Below, in pieces: positions 44,645 to 52,193 of a stretch of DNA of 64,000 bases. This DNA is from an uncultured Prevotellaceae bacterium (GTDB lineage Bacteria > Bacteroidota > Bacteroidia > Bacteroidales > Bacteroidaceae): positions 1-64,000 of the forward strand of contig CACZVN010000016.1 of the NCBI GenBank assembly GCA_902784615.1, given 5' to 3'. Made by a program: the position numbers and the translations under genes. The notes below the pieces were generated by a model that ran no database searches, had not been told where the DNA came from, and saw nothing but the letters and a program-made list of their open reading frames with translations. Numbering within the stretch: position 1 is the stretch's first letter; each line of letters begins with the position of its first letter.

Positions 44645-46090
44645 TTATGATTGCCGCTCTAAATAGATAGAGTGGTCGATACATTGGGGCAGTTCCTCCT
44701 GATAGTGCGTGACGTAGATCAGTGTGACGGCCGGATCCTGACAATACTCATCTACCAGATCCTTCACCATCCGACGGTTATAATCGTCGAGTCCGTGCAG
44801 TGGTTCATCAAGGATCAGCAGGTCTGGCTCTTTCACGAAAGCGCGGGCCAAGAGCACGAGTCGTTGCTCACCGCTCGACATCTCCATGAAATTCCGCTCA
44901 GCGAGATGTCCTACGCCCAATTCCCGTAGCCACTTACGACATTGCTCCTTCTCCTCGTCGTTGGCTCTGACATAGAGTCCGACGGTATCTTTCAGACCGC
45001 TGGCTACGATCTGAATGGCGGGGATGTTTTGTTTATAGCTGCGGTGCATCTCAGGCGATACGTAGCCGATATGACGCTTGATATCCCAGATGCTCTCGCC
45101 GCTGCCCCGTTTATGTCCGAAGAGCGAGATATCACAGGCATAGCCCTGTGGATTGTCAGCACATACCAGCGAGAGCAGTGTGGATTTCCCAGAACCGTTC
45201 TGTCCTGATAGTGCCCAGTGCTCACCCTGTCGCACCGTCCAATCAAGATCCCTCAGTATCGTTCTTTCGCCATATCGGATTGTGACGCTGTTGAAACTAA
45301 TTACCTCCGCACACAGGGGACAGTCCCTCTGTAATCCAGTCGCTGACGCTCCTTTCTCACAGCAGGGACAGTCCCCGTGTGCTCTCCACGCGCCCAGTTC
45401 CACCTTTGGCATGACAACCATATCCCTGACCTCTACGACATGAGTGATAAACTCTGGTATTTCGTCCGTCTTTGCCAGCACCAATATAATTTGTAGTCCC
45501 TGCTCTTTAGCCAGCATCGCCAATAGTGCTTTCAACTGATCCCTCGTCTCAGCATCGAGCCCGATAAATGGATTCTCCATAATCAGCACCTTCGGCTTAG
45601 TGAACAGCGACGCTGCGAGTTTATACTTCCTCAACTCTCCGCTCGACAGCAGAATAATATACTTATCCAACAGCCCTTCCAGATGAAACAGCTCGTAGAT
45701 ATGCTTTTGAAGATCGCGTCGCTCTGGCGTATCCTCGCCCGCCAACTGATACGCCTCTTCGAGTTTGCTGCCCACGGTGGGTGTCTCCTCGTCGATCTCC
45801 ATCTGGTTCCAGCGCTGCTGCAGGAAATAAGTCTTGTCATTATCGCCGCCGTAGGTATCGCGGAATGAGATATGCTTCAGATTATTATACGGCTCGTCGA
45901 ACGCATATTTCACCATATCTGGGAAGGCCGGATGACGTCCCGTGATCATATCCACGAACATCGACTTACCCGCACCATTCCTGCCTACGATGGCGATATG
46001 CTCGCACTCATCCAACGAGAAGTTCACAGGCTCCGCCATCGACCACTCGGGCTTACGGGCTCGCGCCCCCATCATCTCAATCGTCTTCAT
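44645..46090 (-). CDS. Twin-ATPase ABC protein, ModF-like
   Basis: Two ABC ATPase domains in one chain without membrane segments, as in ModF/PhrA. Domain 1: Walker [11 protein letters not shown], signature [13 protein letters not shown], Walker B region [12 protein letters not shown], where the usual Asp-Glu pair reads Glu-Asn. Domain 2: [37 protein letters not shown], intact. The inter-domain linker (about residues 235-262) carries six cysteines (two CP-type pairs) that are encoded by a palindromic repeat at 45309-45382. No modABC is nearby. It overlaps the ruvC stop by 14 bp. Confidence 0.85.
   Translation of the reverse strand: MKTIEMMGARARKPEWSMAEPVNFSLDECEHIAIVGRNGAGKSMFVDMITGRHPAFPDMVKYAFDEPYNNLKHISFRDTYGGDNDKTYFLQQRWNQMEIDEETPTVGSKLEEAYQLAGEDTPERRDLQKHIYELFHLEGLLDKYIILLSSGELRKYKLAASLFTKPKVLIMENPFIGLDAETRDQLKALLAMLAKEQGLQIILVLAKTDEIPEFITHVVEVRDMVVMPKVELGAWRAHGDCPCCEKGASATGLQRDCPLCAEVISFNSVTIRYGERTILRDLDWTVRQGEHWALSGQNGSGKSTLLSLVCADNPQGYACDISLFGHKRGSGESIWDIKRHIGYVSPEMHRSYKQNIPAIQIVASGLKDTVGLYVRANDEEKEQCRKWLRELGVGHLAERNFMEMSSGEQRLVLLARAFVKEPDLLILDEPLHGLDDYNRRMVKDLVDEYCQDPAVTLIYVTHYQEELPQCIDHSIYLERQS
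45309..45382. repeat. 74-bp palindromic REP-like repeat inside a coding sequence
   Basis: Outer arms gcacacaggggacagtccct and, read in reverse complement, gcacacggggactgtccctg are nearly identical. The centre is unpaired. On the minus strand it is translated in frame as the Cys-rich linker of the twin ATPase, with residues [10 protein letters not shown] and RDCPLCAE. Confidence 0.7.
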
Positions 46091-46655
46091 CCTTGGTTTT
46101 GCGTTTCGACACCTTGTCCTTATTTTTATTCACGAAGTCTTTCCAGCCGCGATATTTCACGTCGCTCTCGGGCCGTCCCATCTGCAGGTAGTGACAATAG
46201 GCGGCCGCCAGCGCATCGGTGGCATCCATAAACTTTCCCATCTCCTCGTTGGGAATCTTCAGGAGCCGCTGGAGCATCCCCGCCACCTGTTCCTTCGAGG
46301 CATTACCGTTGCCCGTCAGTGCCATCTTGATCTTCATCGGCGCATATTCGTGAATAGGCACGCCGTGATGGATGGCCGCTGCGATGGCCGTACCCTGCGC
46401 CCGTCCGAGCTTCAGCATCGACTGAACGTTCTTGCCAAAGAACGGTGCTTCGATGGCCATCTCGTCTGGCAGGTAGCCGTCGATGATGCCCGTCACACGT
46501 TCGAAGATATGGCCGAGTTTCAGGTAGGCATCAGGGAACTTCCGCAGGTCGATCACGCCCATGGTTATCATCTGCGCCTTGCCGTCTTTTACCTTCAGCA
46601 AGCCGTATCCCATCAAGTTCGTGCCAGGGTCGATACCCAGAATGATCTTCTCCAT
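46077..46655 (-). CDS. ruvC: Holliday junction resolvase RuvC
   Basis: Endonuclease that cleaves four-way junctions with RuvAB. Catalytic acids are visible: Asp in [15 protein letters not shown], Glu in [14 protein letters not shown], and the Asp pair in [15 protein letters not shown] basic tail ([16 protein letters not shown]) extends past the usual end. ATG 46655 (MEKIILG) is used; it lies only 8 nt from a TACCTTTG box, so the mRNA leader would be very short. Confidence 0.95.
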   Translation of the reverse strand: MEKIILGIDPGTNLMGYGLLKVKDGKAQMITMGVIDLRKFPDAYLKLGHIFERVTGIIDGYLPDEMAIEAPFFGKNVQSMLKLGRAQGTAIAAAIHHGVPIHEYAPMKIKMALTGNGNASKEQVAGMLQRLLKIPNEEMGKFMDATDALAAAYCHYLQMGRPESDVKYRGWKDFVNKNKDKVSKRKTKDEDD

Positions 46656-46663
46656 ATCTGCTG

Positions 46664-46671
46664 CAAAGGTA
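46664..46671 (-). promoter_or_regulatory. -7 box for ruvC and the twin ATPase
   Basis: TACCTTTG on the minus strand ends 8 nt before the ruvC ATG. Confidence 0.45.
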
Positions 46672-46722
46672 ATGCAAATCGGGCGAAATACCAAATATCT
46701 TTAGGAAATAACGGTCGAAAGA

Positions 46723-46754
46723 TTTGGAAGTTTGCAGATTATTCCCTATTTTTG
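46723..46754 (+). promoter_or_regulatory. Promoter of the potassium channel gene
   Basis: TTTG (46723-46726) and TATTTTTG (46747-46754), spacing 20 nt. Confidence 0.65.
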
Positions 46755-46783
46755 CGACAGAAATTGAAAAAAGTTTGAAGCGT

Positions 46784-47599
46784 ATGAAGAAACCACAATG
46801 GCTTGAGAAAGAAAAACTCTATAGCATCATGTTCGAGTCGGAGCACCCGATAGGACGTATTTTTGACCTCACCCTGATCATAGCCATCTCGCTGAGTATC
46901 ATCATTTCGTTTGTCGAGACAGTTCCCTCACTGGCGCACACCTTTAAGTTGGTACTGGAGATACTGGAATATCTGCTGACGTTCTTCTTTACGGTGGAGT
47001 ACATTGCCCGAGTCTATTGCTCACCCCGGCCTCGTGACTATGTACTGAGTTTCTTTGGCGTTATCGACTTATTGTCTATCCTGCCGCCTTATCTTTCCTA
47101 TTTCCTGCCCCATGCGCGGTATATGATCCTGTTGCGCTCGTTCCGCTTCATCCGTATCTTCCGCATTTTCAAGTTGTTCAGTTTTATCAACGAGGGATAT
47201 ATGCTGATGCACTCGCTCCAGAAGAGTCTCACAAAGATTGCTGTCTATTTCTTGTTTGTGCTGATACTGGACATCTGCCTGGGCACACTGATGTTTATGG
47301 TTGAGAACGGTCAGCCTGATACACAATTCACCGATTTGGCCACATCGGTCTATTGGGCCATTGTCACAATGACCACTGTCGGATATGGCGACATCACGCC
47401 TGTCACCGCCATAGGGCGTTTGCTTTCGGCGTTCGTTATGCTGCTGGGTTATACCATCATTGCCGTACCCACAGGTATTGTGACGGCCAACATTATTGAT
47501 GAGACGAAAGAAAAGCCGAAAGACGGGCATTGCCCCCGTTGTGATGCCATGGTGCGTGACGAAGACCGCTATTGCTCACATTGCGGAGAAAAGTTGTAG
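46784..47599 (+). CDS. Voltage-gated potassium channel with a C-terminal zinc ribbon
   Basis: Six-helix Kv-type subunit. S1-S3 lie within about residues 20-100. S4 carries regularly spaced arginines (RSFRFIRIFRIFKLF, about 104-118). The pore loop has the selectivity filter TTVGYGD near 196-202, followed by S6 (LLGYTIIAVPTGIVTANII). The C-terminus after S6 is a short zinc ribbon (CPRCDAM and YCSHCGEK, about 249-268). ATG 46784 is chosen from promoter position. 271 residues, shorter than animal Kv and lacking a T1 domain. It stands alone. Confidence 0.92.
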   Translation: MKKPQWLEKEKLYSIMFESEHPIGRIFDLTLIIAISLSIIISFVETVPSLAHTFKLVLEILEYLLTFFFTVEYIARVYCSPRPRDYVLSFFGVIDLLSILPPYLSYFLPHARYMILLRSFRFIRIFRIFKLFSFINEGYMLMHSLQKSLTKIAVYFLFVLILDICLGTLMFMVENGQPDTQFTDLATSVYWAIVTMTTVGYGDITPVTAIGRLLSAFVMLLGYTIIAVPTGIVTANIIDETKEKPKDGHCPRCDAMVRDEDRYCSHCGEKL

Positions 47600-47622
47600 T
47601 ATGGGCTCTCTTTAAAAATTCC

Positions 47623-47650
47623 GTGGCGCTTATTTCCAAATAAGTGCCAC
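47623..47650. repeat. 28-bp hairpin, second copy of the TTTAAAATTCC-GTGGC element
   Basis: GTGGC...GCCAC hairpin (13-bp stem including one G-T pair, 2-nt loop) after tttaaaaattcc, matching the arrangement at 29281-29319. It lies 23 nt after the channel gene's stop. Confidence 0.6.
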
Positions 47651-47760
47651 CTTTTATTATGTTTAGAGCCACTTTAGAGAGAATAAGAGCCACGTATCGT
47701 AGAATATGTAGTAAGTCAACCATACCAGTAAAAGAGTCAACAGTTATTAGGTGACACAGA

Positions 47761-47992
47761 GTGTCTAGAAGTACACAGTACAGAGTTTGGACATTTGGAC
47801 ATTTTGTATATTTCAATTTTTTATTTTTTTGAAATATCTAATTTATAATTATATATATTATAATATATATATAATTATATAATAATTTTGATGCATCTTA
47901 TATAATTCAATCAATCAAATTGTCCAATTGTCCAAATGTCCACCAAAAAACATTGTTAATTATATCAAGGTGTGTACCGACTTCTAGTACAC
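47761..47992. repeat. Bipartite palindromic element, copy B
   Basis: The ~580-bp gap after the channel gene (47600-48178) holds no convincing CDS. It contains a 232-bp imperfect inverted repeat. Ends are gtgtctagaagtacac and, reversed, gtgtactagaagtcgg. Next inside are TGGACATTTGGACA on the left and TGTCCAATTGTCCAAATGTCC on the right. At the centre is an A/T-only palindrome with 14-bp arms (47845-47858, 47865-47878). The layout matches copy A at 29384-29555. Confidence 0.65.
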
Positions 47993-48112
47993 CCCTCCTC
48001 TATATTTGCACTCGTCAAAACAATAATAGCAATGGAAAGAATACCGCCATGAGGCTTTATCCCAACCCCACAACGAGGTGGAGGGACATTATTAAATTAG
48101 AATAGAAAATGT

Positions 48113-48143
48113 TTGGTGGTTTAGTTGAAATTGCCTATCTTTG
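48113..48143 (+). promoter_or_regulatory. Promoter upstream of two small ORFs
   Basis: TTTG (48113-48116) and TATCTTTG (48136-48143), spacing 19 nt. One of the best matches in the window. Confidence 0.65.
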
Positions 48144-48178
48144 CAGGCGATATACTTTTTTATTCACTTAAATATAAT

Positions 48179-48238
48179 ATGTTTATGGAGAACAAAACTC
48201 TAAAAAATTTGTGTAAAATCGGGCAAAAAGCTTGGTAG
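48179..48238 (+). CDS. Possible 19-residue leader peptide
   Basis: ATG 48179 to TAG 48236-48238 encodes MFMENKTLKNLCKIGQKAW. It is placed about 30 nt below a strong promoter and 27 bp before the next small gene, as a leader peptide would be. No database-type support is possible at this length. Confidence 0.3.
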   Translation: MFMENKTLKNLCKIGQKAW

Positions 48239-48254
48239 TGTCGAACTTTTTATC

Positions 48255-48262
48255 TACTTTTG
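48255..48262 (+). promoter_or_regulatory. -7 box touching a start codon
   Basis: TACTTTTG ends 3 nt before ATG 48266, which would make a leaderless transcript. Confidence 0.4.
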
Positions 48263-48265
48263 CCG

Positions 48266-48487
48266 ATGAGTAAGCGACGTGAACGGGCTAAAGCCCCCGC
48301 AGTGAAACTGAGCAAGCAGCTGGCTGCAGCAGAGATCGTTAAAAGAAACCATGTAGAAAACCAGAAAAAGAACTTGCGGTATGCAGACATCCTTACGGAT
48401 TTGGCAACAGTATTATTTATGGCTACAGTTGGAATCTGTGTTATTGCTTTCTACCTCTATGATCGTAAGAGATTGGAGAGCGAATAG
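48266..48487 (+). CDS. Small single-span membrane protein, 73 residues
   Basis: A basic N-terminal half (MSKRRERAKAPAVKLSKQLA and a KRNHVENQKKN stretch) precedes one membrane helix (ILTDLATVLFMATVGICVIAFYLY) and a short charged tail, DRKRLESE. A cytoplasmic basic tail with a C-terminal anchor is the likely topology. I do not recognise the family. It is followed by a terminator at 48518-48554. ATG 48266 is chosen over an upstream in-frame codon. Confidence 0.6.
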   Translation: MSKRRERAKAPAVKLSKQLAAAEIVKRNHVENQKKNLRYADILTDLATVLFMATVGICVIAFYLYDRKRLESE

Positions 48488-48517
48488 GCAACGTACAGTT
48501 ATCTTTTTGAGACTTAC

Positions 48518-48554
48518 AAGCGTTCTGGGGATTGATCTCTGGAACGCTTTTTTT
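48518..48554 (+). terminator. Rho-independent terminator
   Basis: Arms aagcgttc and gaacgctt with partial pairing inside, followed by five more T residues. It ends the small-ORF transcript. Confidence 0.75.
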
Positions 48555-48593
48555 GAACTAACAAATGCGCTCGGCTTTGCCGCTTGCTACCGA

Positions 48594-48614
48594 AGGGACG
48601 CAAGAACCGTCCCT
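48594..48614. repeat. Short REP-like hairpin AGGGAC...GTCCCT
   Basis: Arms agggac and gtccct with loop gcaagaacc. It shares AACCGTCCC with 29355-29363 and the GGGAC/GTCCC theme with the repeat at 45309. Confidence 0.45.
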
Positions 48615-48763
48615 CTGATAGACTTGTGACATGACTCTTCAGCTGTGACAAAGGTAGGAGAATGAGGATTTTGGCATTTATGCAATACTCACCATCAAAG
48701 ATGGTTAGGATTAATTTCACCACGCATTTCTGTTAGTGGAATCCTATTCTCCTGAGTCAAATT

Positions 48764-51172
48764 TTATATCAACAGACTTCCTATCTGATAGACGAGGGCA
48801 GAGGCCACCCAGGCGACGACGGTGGTGTAGCAGGCGGCGAAGGTAGCCCAACGCCAGGAGCCCGTCTCGTTCTTGATGGCTGCGATGGTAGCCACGCAGG
48901 GGAAGTAGAGCAATATAAATATAAGGTACGCGTAGGCAGCGAGCGGTGTGATGCCCTCGGAGAGCATCAGTTGGCGCAGACGGGTGTAACGTTCGTTGTC
49001 GTCGCTGAATGAATCTTCATCGGCAAACGAGTCGTCGCCTGAGTAGAGCACGCCGATGGTGGAAGCCACAATCTCCTTGGCACCTACGCCAGCCAAGAGC
49101 GACACGTCGAGCTTCCAGTTGAAGCCCTGAGGCGTGAAGACGGGCTCGATGGTCTTGCCCATGCGGCCCAGATAGCTCTGCTCCTGTTGCTGCTGTTGGG
49201 TGAGTGCCTCGTTGTGGGGGAAGTACTCCAGTGCCCAGACGATGATCGAGGCCACAAGGATGATGCCACCCATCTTTTTCAGGTACTCCTTACCTTTCTC
49301 CCACGTATGGCGCCAGATGGCCTTAGGCGTCGGCCAGCGGTAGGGCGGCAGTTCCATCACGAACGGTGTGTCCTCGCCCTTGATGACTAACGACGAGAAT
49401 ATCTTGCTGATGATAACAGACATGGCGATACCTATCGCATAGAGCGACAGCAGCACCCATGAGCGGTATTGCAGTGAGAAGAACGTGCCTGCGATCATAA
49501 TATAGATAGGTAATCGGGCGGAACACGACATGAACGGCAGGATCATCATCGTGATGATGCGCGAACGGCGGCTCTCGATGGTGCGCGTGGCCATGACGGC
49601 TGGCACGTTGCAGCCGAAGCCCATGATCAGCGGGATGAACGACTTGCCATGGAGCCCCATCTTATGCATCAGTTTATCCATGATGAAGGCGGCACGCGCC
49701 ATATAGCCCGAATCCTCCATCAGCGAGATGAAGAAGTAAAGGATGAGGATCTGTGGCAGGAAAACGATGACGCTGCCCACACCACCGATGACACCATCGA
49801 CGAGCATGGCCTTCAAGGGACCTTCGGGCATATTCATGCTGACCTTATCACCTAACCAGCCGACAAGCCATTCGATCCAGTCCATTGGGTATTGGCCTAA
49901 TGAGAACGTGGTCTCGAACATCACGTAGAGCAGCAGGAAGAAGATGGGAAAACCGAAATACTTATGCGACAGCACGCGGTCTATCAGATGCGTCACCTTA
50001 TAGGTGTCCTCCTTCGAGCCCGTCTTGAACTTCGCCTCCTTCAGGGCACCGTGGATGAAACCGTATTTGGCATCCATGATGGCCGTCTCGGAATCGCTGC
50101 CCGTCTCCTCCATCACACGGGCAGAGGCCTTATCGCGGGCATGTGTCAGATTATGGAAGTCGTGCATGCGGTTCTCGCCCGCCATGTGTTTGCCTAAGTA
50201 GTCGAGCACTTGAGAGTCGTGCTCCAGCAGTTTCAGTGAGAGGTAGCGGGTGGAGTAGTGCTGGGTGATATGCTCATCGGCCTTCAGGTATTTCTGGATA
50301 TGGCTGATGCCGTCCTCGATCTCGTGGCCGTAGTTGATATGCAGGTGGCGGGAGTGTTTGCTGGCACCCTCATACACCTGGATGACGGCTTTGAACAGTT
50401 CTTTGACACCCATACCGTTCTTAAACGATGTGGGAATCATCGGCATTCCGAAGAGGTGGCTCAGCGTCTCGATATCGACACTGTCACCGCGACGCTCAAA
50501 CTCGTCGTACATATTCAGGGCGCACACCATACGGATGTTCATATCCACCAGTTGGGTGGTGAGGTAGAGGTTGCGCTCAAGGTTGGAGGAGTCAATGACG
50601 TTGATTACCACGTCGGGCATCTTCTCCGTCAGGTGCTCACGGACGTAGAGTTCTTCAGGTGAGTAACAGGAGAGGGAGTAGGTGCCAGGCAGGTCGGTGA
50701 GGTTGAACTCGTAGCCGAACATGGAGGCGTGGGCCTCGGTGGCATCGACGGTGACGCCTGAGTAGTTGCCCACATGGCCGTGGGCGCCAGAGGCATAGTT
50801 GAAGAGTGAGGTCTTTCCGCAGTTGGGATTTCCTACGAGCGCTACGTTGATCGTACGGCGCTCCTTCATGGCCTCGTGGTGGATATAGTCGTCCTCGTGA
50901 CGGTTGTCGTCGGGGGATAGTCTGAAGGTTGTCGCCTCTAAGGGCGTGTCGGTGGAAACCACCTCTATATTATCGGCCTCCTGATGGCGGAGTGATACCT
51001 CATAACCCATCAGTTTGTACTTTACCGGATCCTGCAGGGGTGCATTGAGAAGCACTTCCACTTTCTTGCCCTTGATGAATCCCATCTCGATGATGCGCTT
51101 ACGGAAACCACCGTGACCCTGTACCTTCACGATCACGCCGCTTTCGCCTGTCTTCAGTTCTGAGAGTTTCAT
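48764..51172 (-). CDS. feoB: FeoA-FeoB fusion ferrous iron transporter
   Basis: Inner-membrane Fe(II) uptake protein with FeoA fused at the N-terminus (about 1-75, SH3-like, MKLSELKTGESGVIVKV). The G-protein domain follows with G1 GNPNCGKTSLFN, G2 GVTVDATEA, G3 DLPGTYSL and G4 ALNMYDEFE. Then a GDI-like helical region and the membrane core with Gate motifs (FGCNVPAVMATRTIES and a LLAGVGAKEIVASTIGVLY segment). 802 residues. The fusion is common in Bacteroidetes. It has its own promoter, TATCTTTG at 51191-51198, so it is probably independent of the acyl-transfer operon upstream. Confidence 0.95.
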   Translation of the reverse strand: MKLSELKTGESGVIVKVQGHGGFRKRIIEMGFIKGKKVEVLLNAPLQDPVKYKLMGYEVSLRHQEADNIEVVSTDTPLEATTFRLSPDDNRHEDDYIHHEAMKERRTINVALVGNPNCGKTSLFNYASGAHGHVGNYSGVTVDATEAHASMFGYEFNLTDLPGTYSLSCYSPEELYVREHLTEKMPDVVINVIDSSNLERNLYLTTQLVDMNIRMVCALNMYDEFERRGDSVDIETLSHLFGMPMIPTSFKNGMGVKELFKAVIQVYEGASKHSRHLHINYGHEIEDGISHIQKYLKADEHITQHYSTRYLSLKLLEHDSQVLDYLGKHMAGENRMHDFHNLTHARDKASARVMEETGSDSETAIMDAKYGFIHGALKEAKFKTGSKEDTYKVTHLIDRVLSHKYFGFPIFFLLLYVMFETTFSLGQYPMDWIEWLVGWLGDKVSMNMPEGPLKAMLVDGVIGGVGSVIVFLPQILILYFFISLMEDSGYMARAAFIMDKLMHKMGLHGKSFIPLIMGFGCNVPAVMATRTIESRRSRIITMMILPFMSCSARLPIYIMIAGTFFSLQYRSWVLLSLYAIGIAMSVIISKIFSSLVIKGEDTPFVMELPPYRWPTPKAIWRHTWEKGKEYLKKMGGIILVASIIVWALEYFPHNEALTQQQQQEQSYLGRMGKTIEPVFTPQGFNWKLDVSLLAGVGAKEIVASTIGVLYSGDDSFADEDSFSDDNERYTRLRQLMLSEGITPLAAYAYLIFILLYFPCVATIAAIKNETGSWRWATFAACYTTVVAWVASALVYQIGSLLI

Positions 51173-51190
51173 GTCATTTTAATTTTTGGG

Positions 51191-51198
51191 CAAAGATA
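51191..51198 (-). promoter_or_regulatory. -7 box for feoAB
   Basis: TATCTTTG on the minus strand, 18 nt before the ATG. I see no obvious Fur box. Confidence 0.5.
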
Positions 51199-51251
51199 CA
51201 ATAAAAAGGCGTGCAACCCAGTTGCAATGAGCCGTTGATGCCGTAAAATAC

Positions 51252-52187
51252 CTACTTTTGGGGATAGATCACATCGTAGAGCATCCGTGAGAATTTGTCC
51301 GCACCTGTGGATGTCAGGTGGCTGGAGTCGTTGAAGTCCTCGGGAAGGAAACCCTCAGCAAAGAGGAAACTATGGTATTCCACATTCGGATATTTCTGCT
51401 GCAGTTTCTGGACGAAACTCTCAATGTCGCGCAGGGCTTCGGGATGGATGGCATCCTGATAGGTCTTATAGACAGGTGTATGTACCAAGATCAGTCTGGC
51501 TCCCTGCTGTTGGGTCACTCGGGCAATGGTCTCATACACATTCCACAGCTTATCATACGTCTCCTCATCAATAGGTTCGGAAGGATCAAACTCATCAGCC
51601 AGGTTACGGTATTCCCAGTCAGCCAGTCGCTCGTTAACGTCGAGTCCGCAATATCCCAAAGAGTCGCACTCCAGTATCTTTTCGGCCTTATTCCAGAAAC
51701 GGGACATGTAGTTCAGTTTGGAGTTCAGGATTTCCGACCAGTACCAGAAGGGCTTCAGGTGTATGCCCATATATTTCGTATGCATACAGTGACAGGTGCC
51801 CATAAGACTGAATGCCCCAGTGTTGACCTCCTGTTCGTTATGCTTCAGGCGTCCAAACAGGAAGGTGGAGTAGTCCATGTGCATGATGACAGCCTCGAGG
51901 CTGTCCATGCCCGGTACGTATTTCTCTGCTAAGGCGGCATCGTATTCGTTCAGACGGGCAGAGATGGCCATATTGAAAGCGCCTTCTCCCAATAGGGCAG
52001 GATTGATACCCTCCTCAACGTGTGAGCTGCCTAAGAGCAGTACTTTAATATCCTTCTGGTGGTCTTCCACATACTGCCGCTTATAGGAATAAACATTCGG
52101 GCGGTACAGTAGTCCGACCTCAATGGCAATCAGCATCACGAGGAGCAGGGCGCCGAATTTGGAAAGGGTGATAAGAAACTGCTTCAT
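51252..52187 (-). CDS. Membrane-anchored SGNH/DltD-like protein
   Basis: N-terminal membrane anchor (FGALLLVMLIAIEVGLLY) and a periplasmic SGNH-hydrolase-like domain. Block I serine is in VLLLGSSHVEEGINP (about 53-56), and the C-terminal Asp/His pair is in DSSHLTSTGADKF (Asp287, His290). This arrangement is that of DltD, AlgJ/AlgX and PatB partners, which receive acyl groups from an MBOAT protein and pass them to a polymer. It is the last gene of the secA operon, 6 bp after the MBOAT gene. 311 residues. Transfer partner and acceptor unknown. Confidence 0.78.
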   Translation of the reverse strand: MKQFLITLSKFGALLLVMLIAIEVGLLYRPNVYSYKRQYVEDHQKDIKVLLLGSSHVEEGINPALLGEGAFNMAISARLNEYDAALAEKYVPGMDSLEAVIMHMDYSTFLFGRLKHNEQEVNTGAFSLMGTCHCMHTKYMGIHLKPFWYWSEILNSKLNYMSRFWNKAEKILECDSLGYCGLDVNERLADWEYRNLADEFDPSEPIDEETYDKLWNVYETIARVTQQQGARLILVHTPVYKTYQDAIHPEALRDIESFVQKLQQKYPNVEYHSFLFAEGFLPEDFNDSSHLTSTGADKFSRMLYDVIYPQK

Positions 52188-52193
52188 GTGGTG

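Noticed and set aside
45290-45400. Zinc-finger domain in the ModF-like linker
   Set aside because: The cysteine cluster is accounted for by translation of a palindromic repeat; functional metal binding would need evidence.
47761-47992. Possible replication origin, because of A/T-rich core and repeated short motifs
   Set aside because: No dnaA, gidA or similar neighbours, and the motifs are arranged as one inverted repeat, not as DnaA-box clusters; copy A has the same layout elsewhere.
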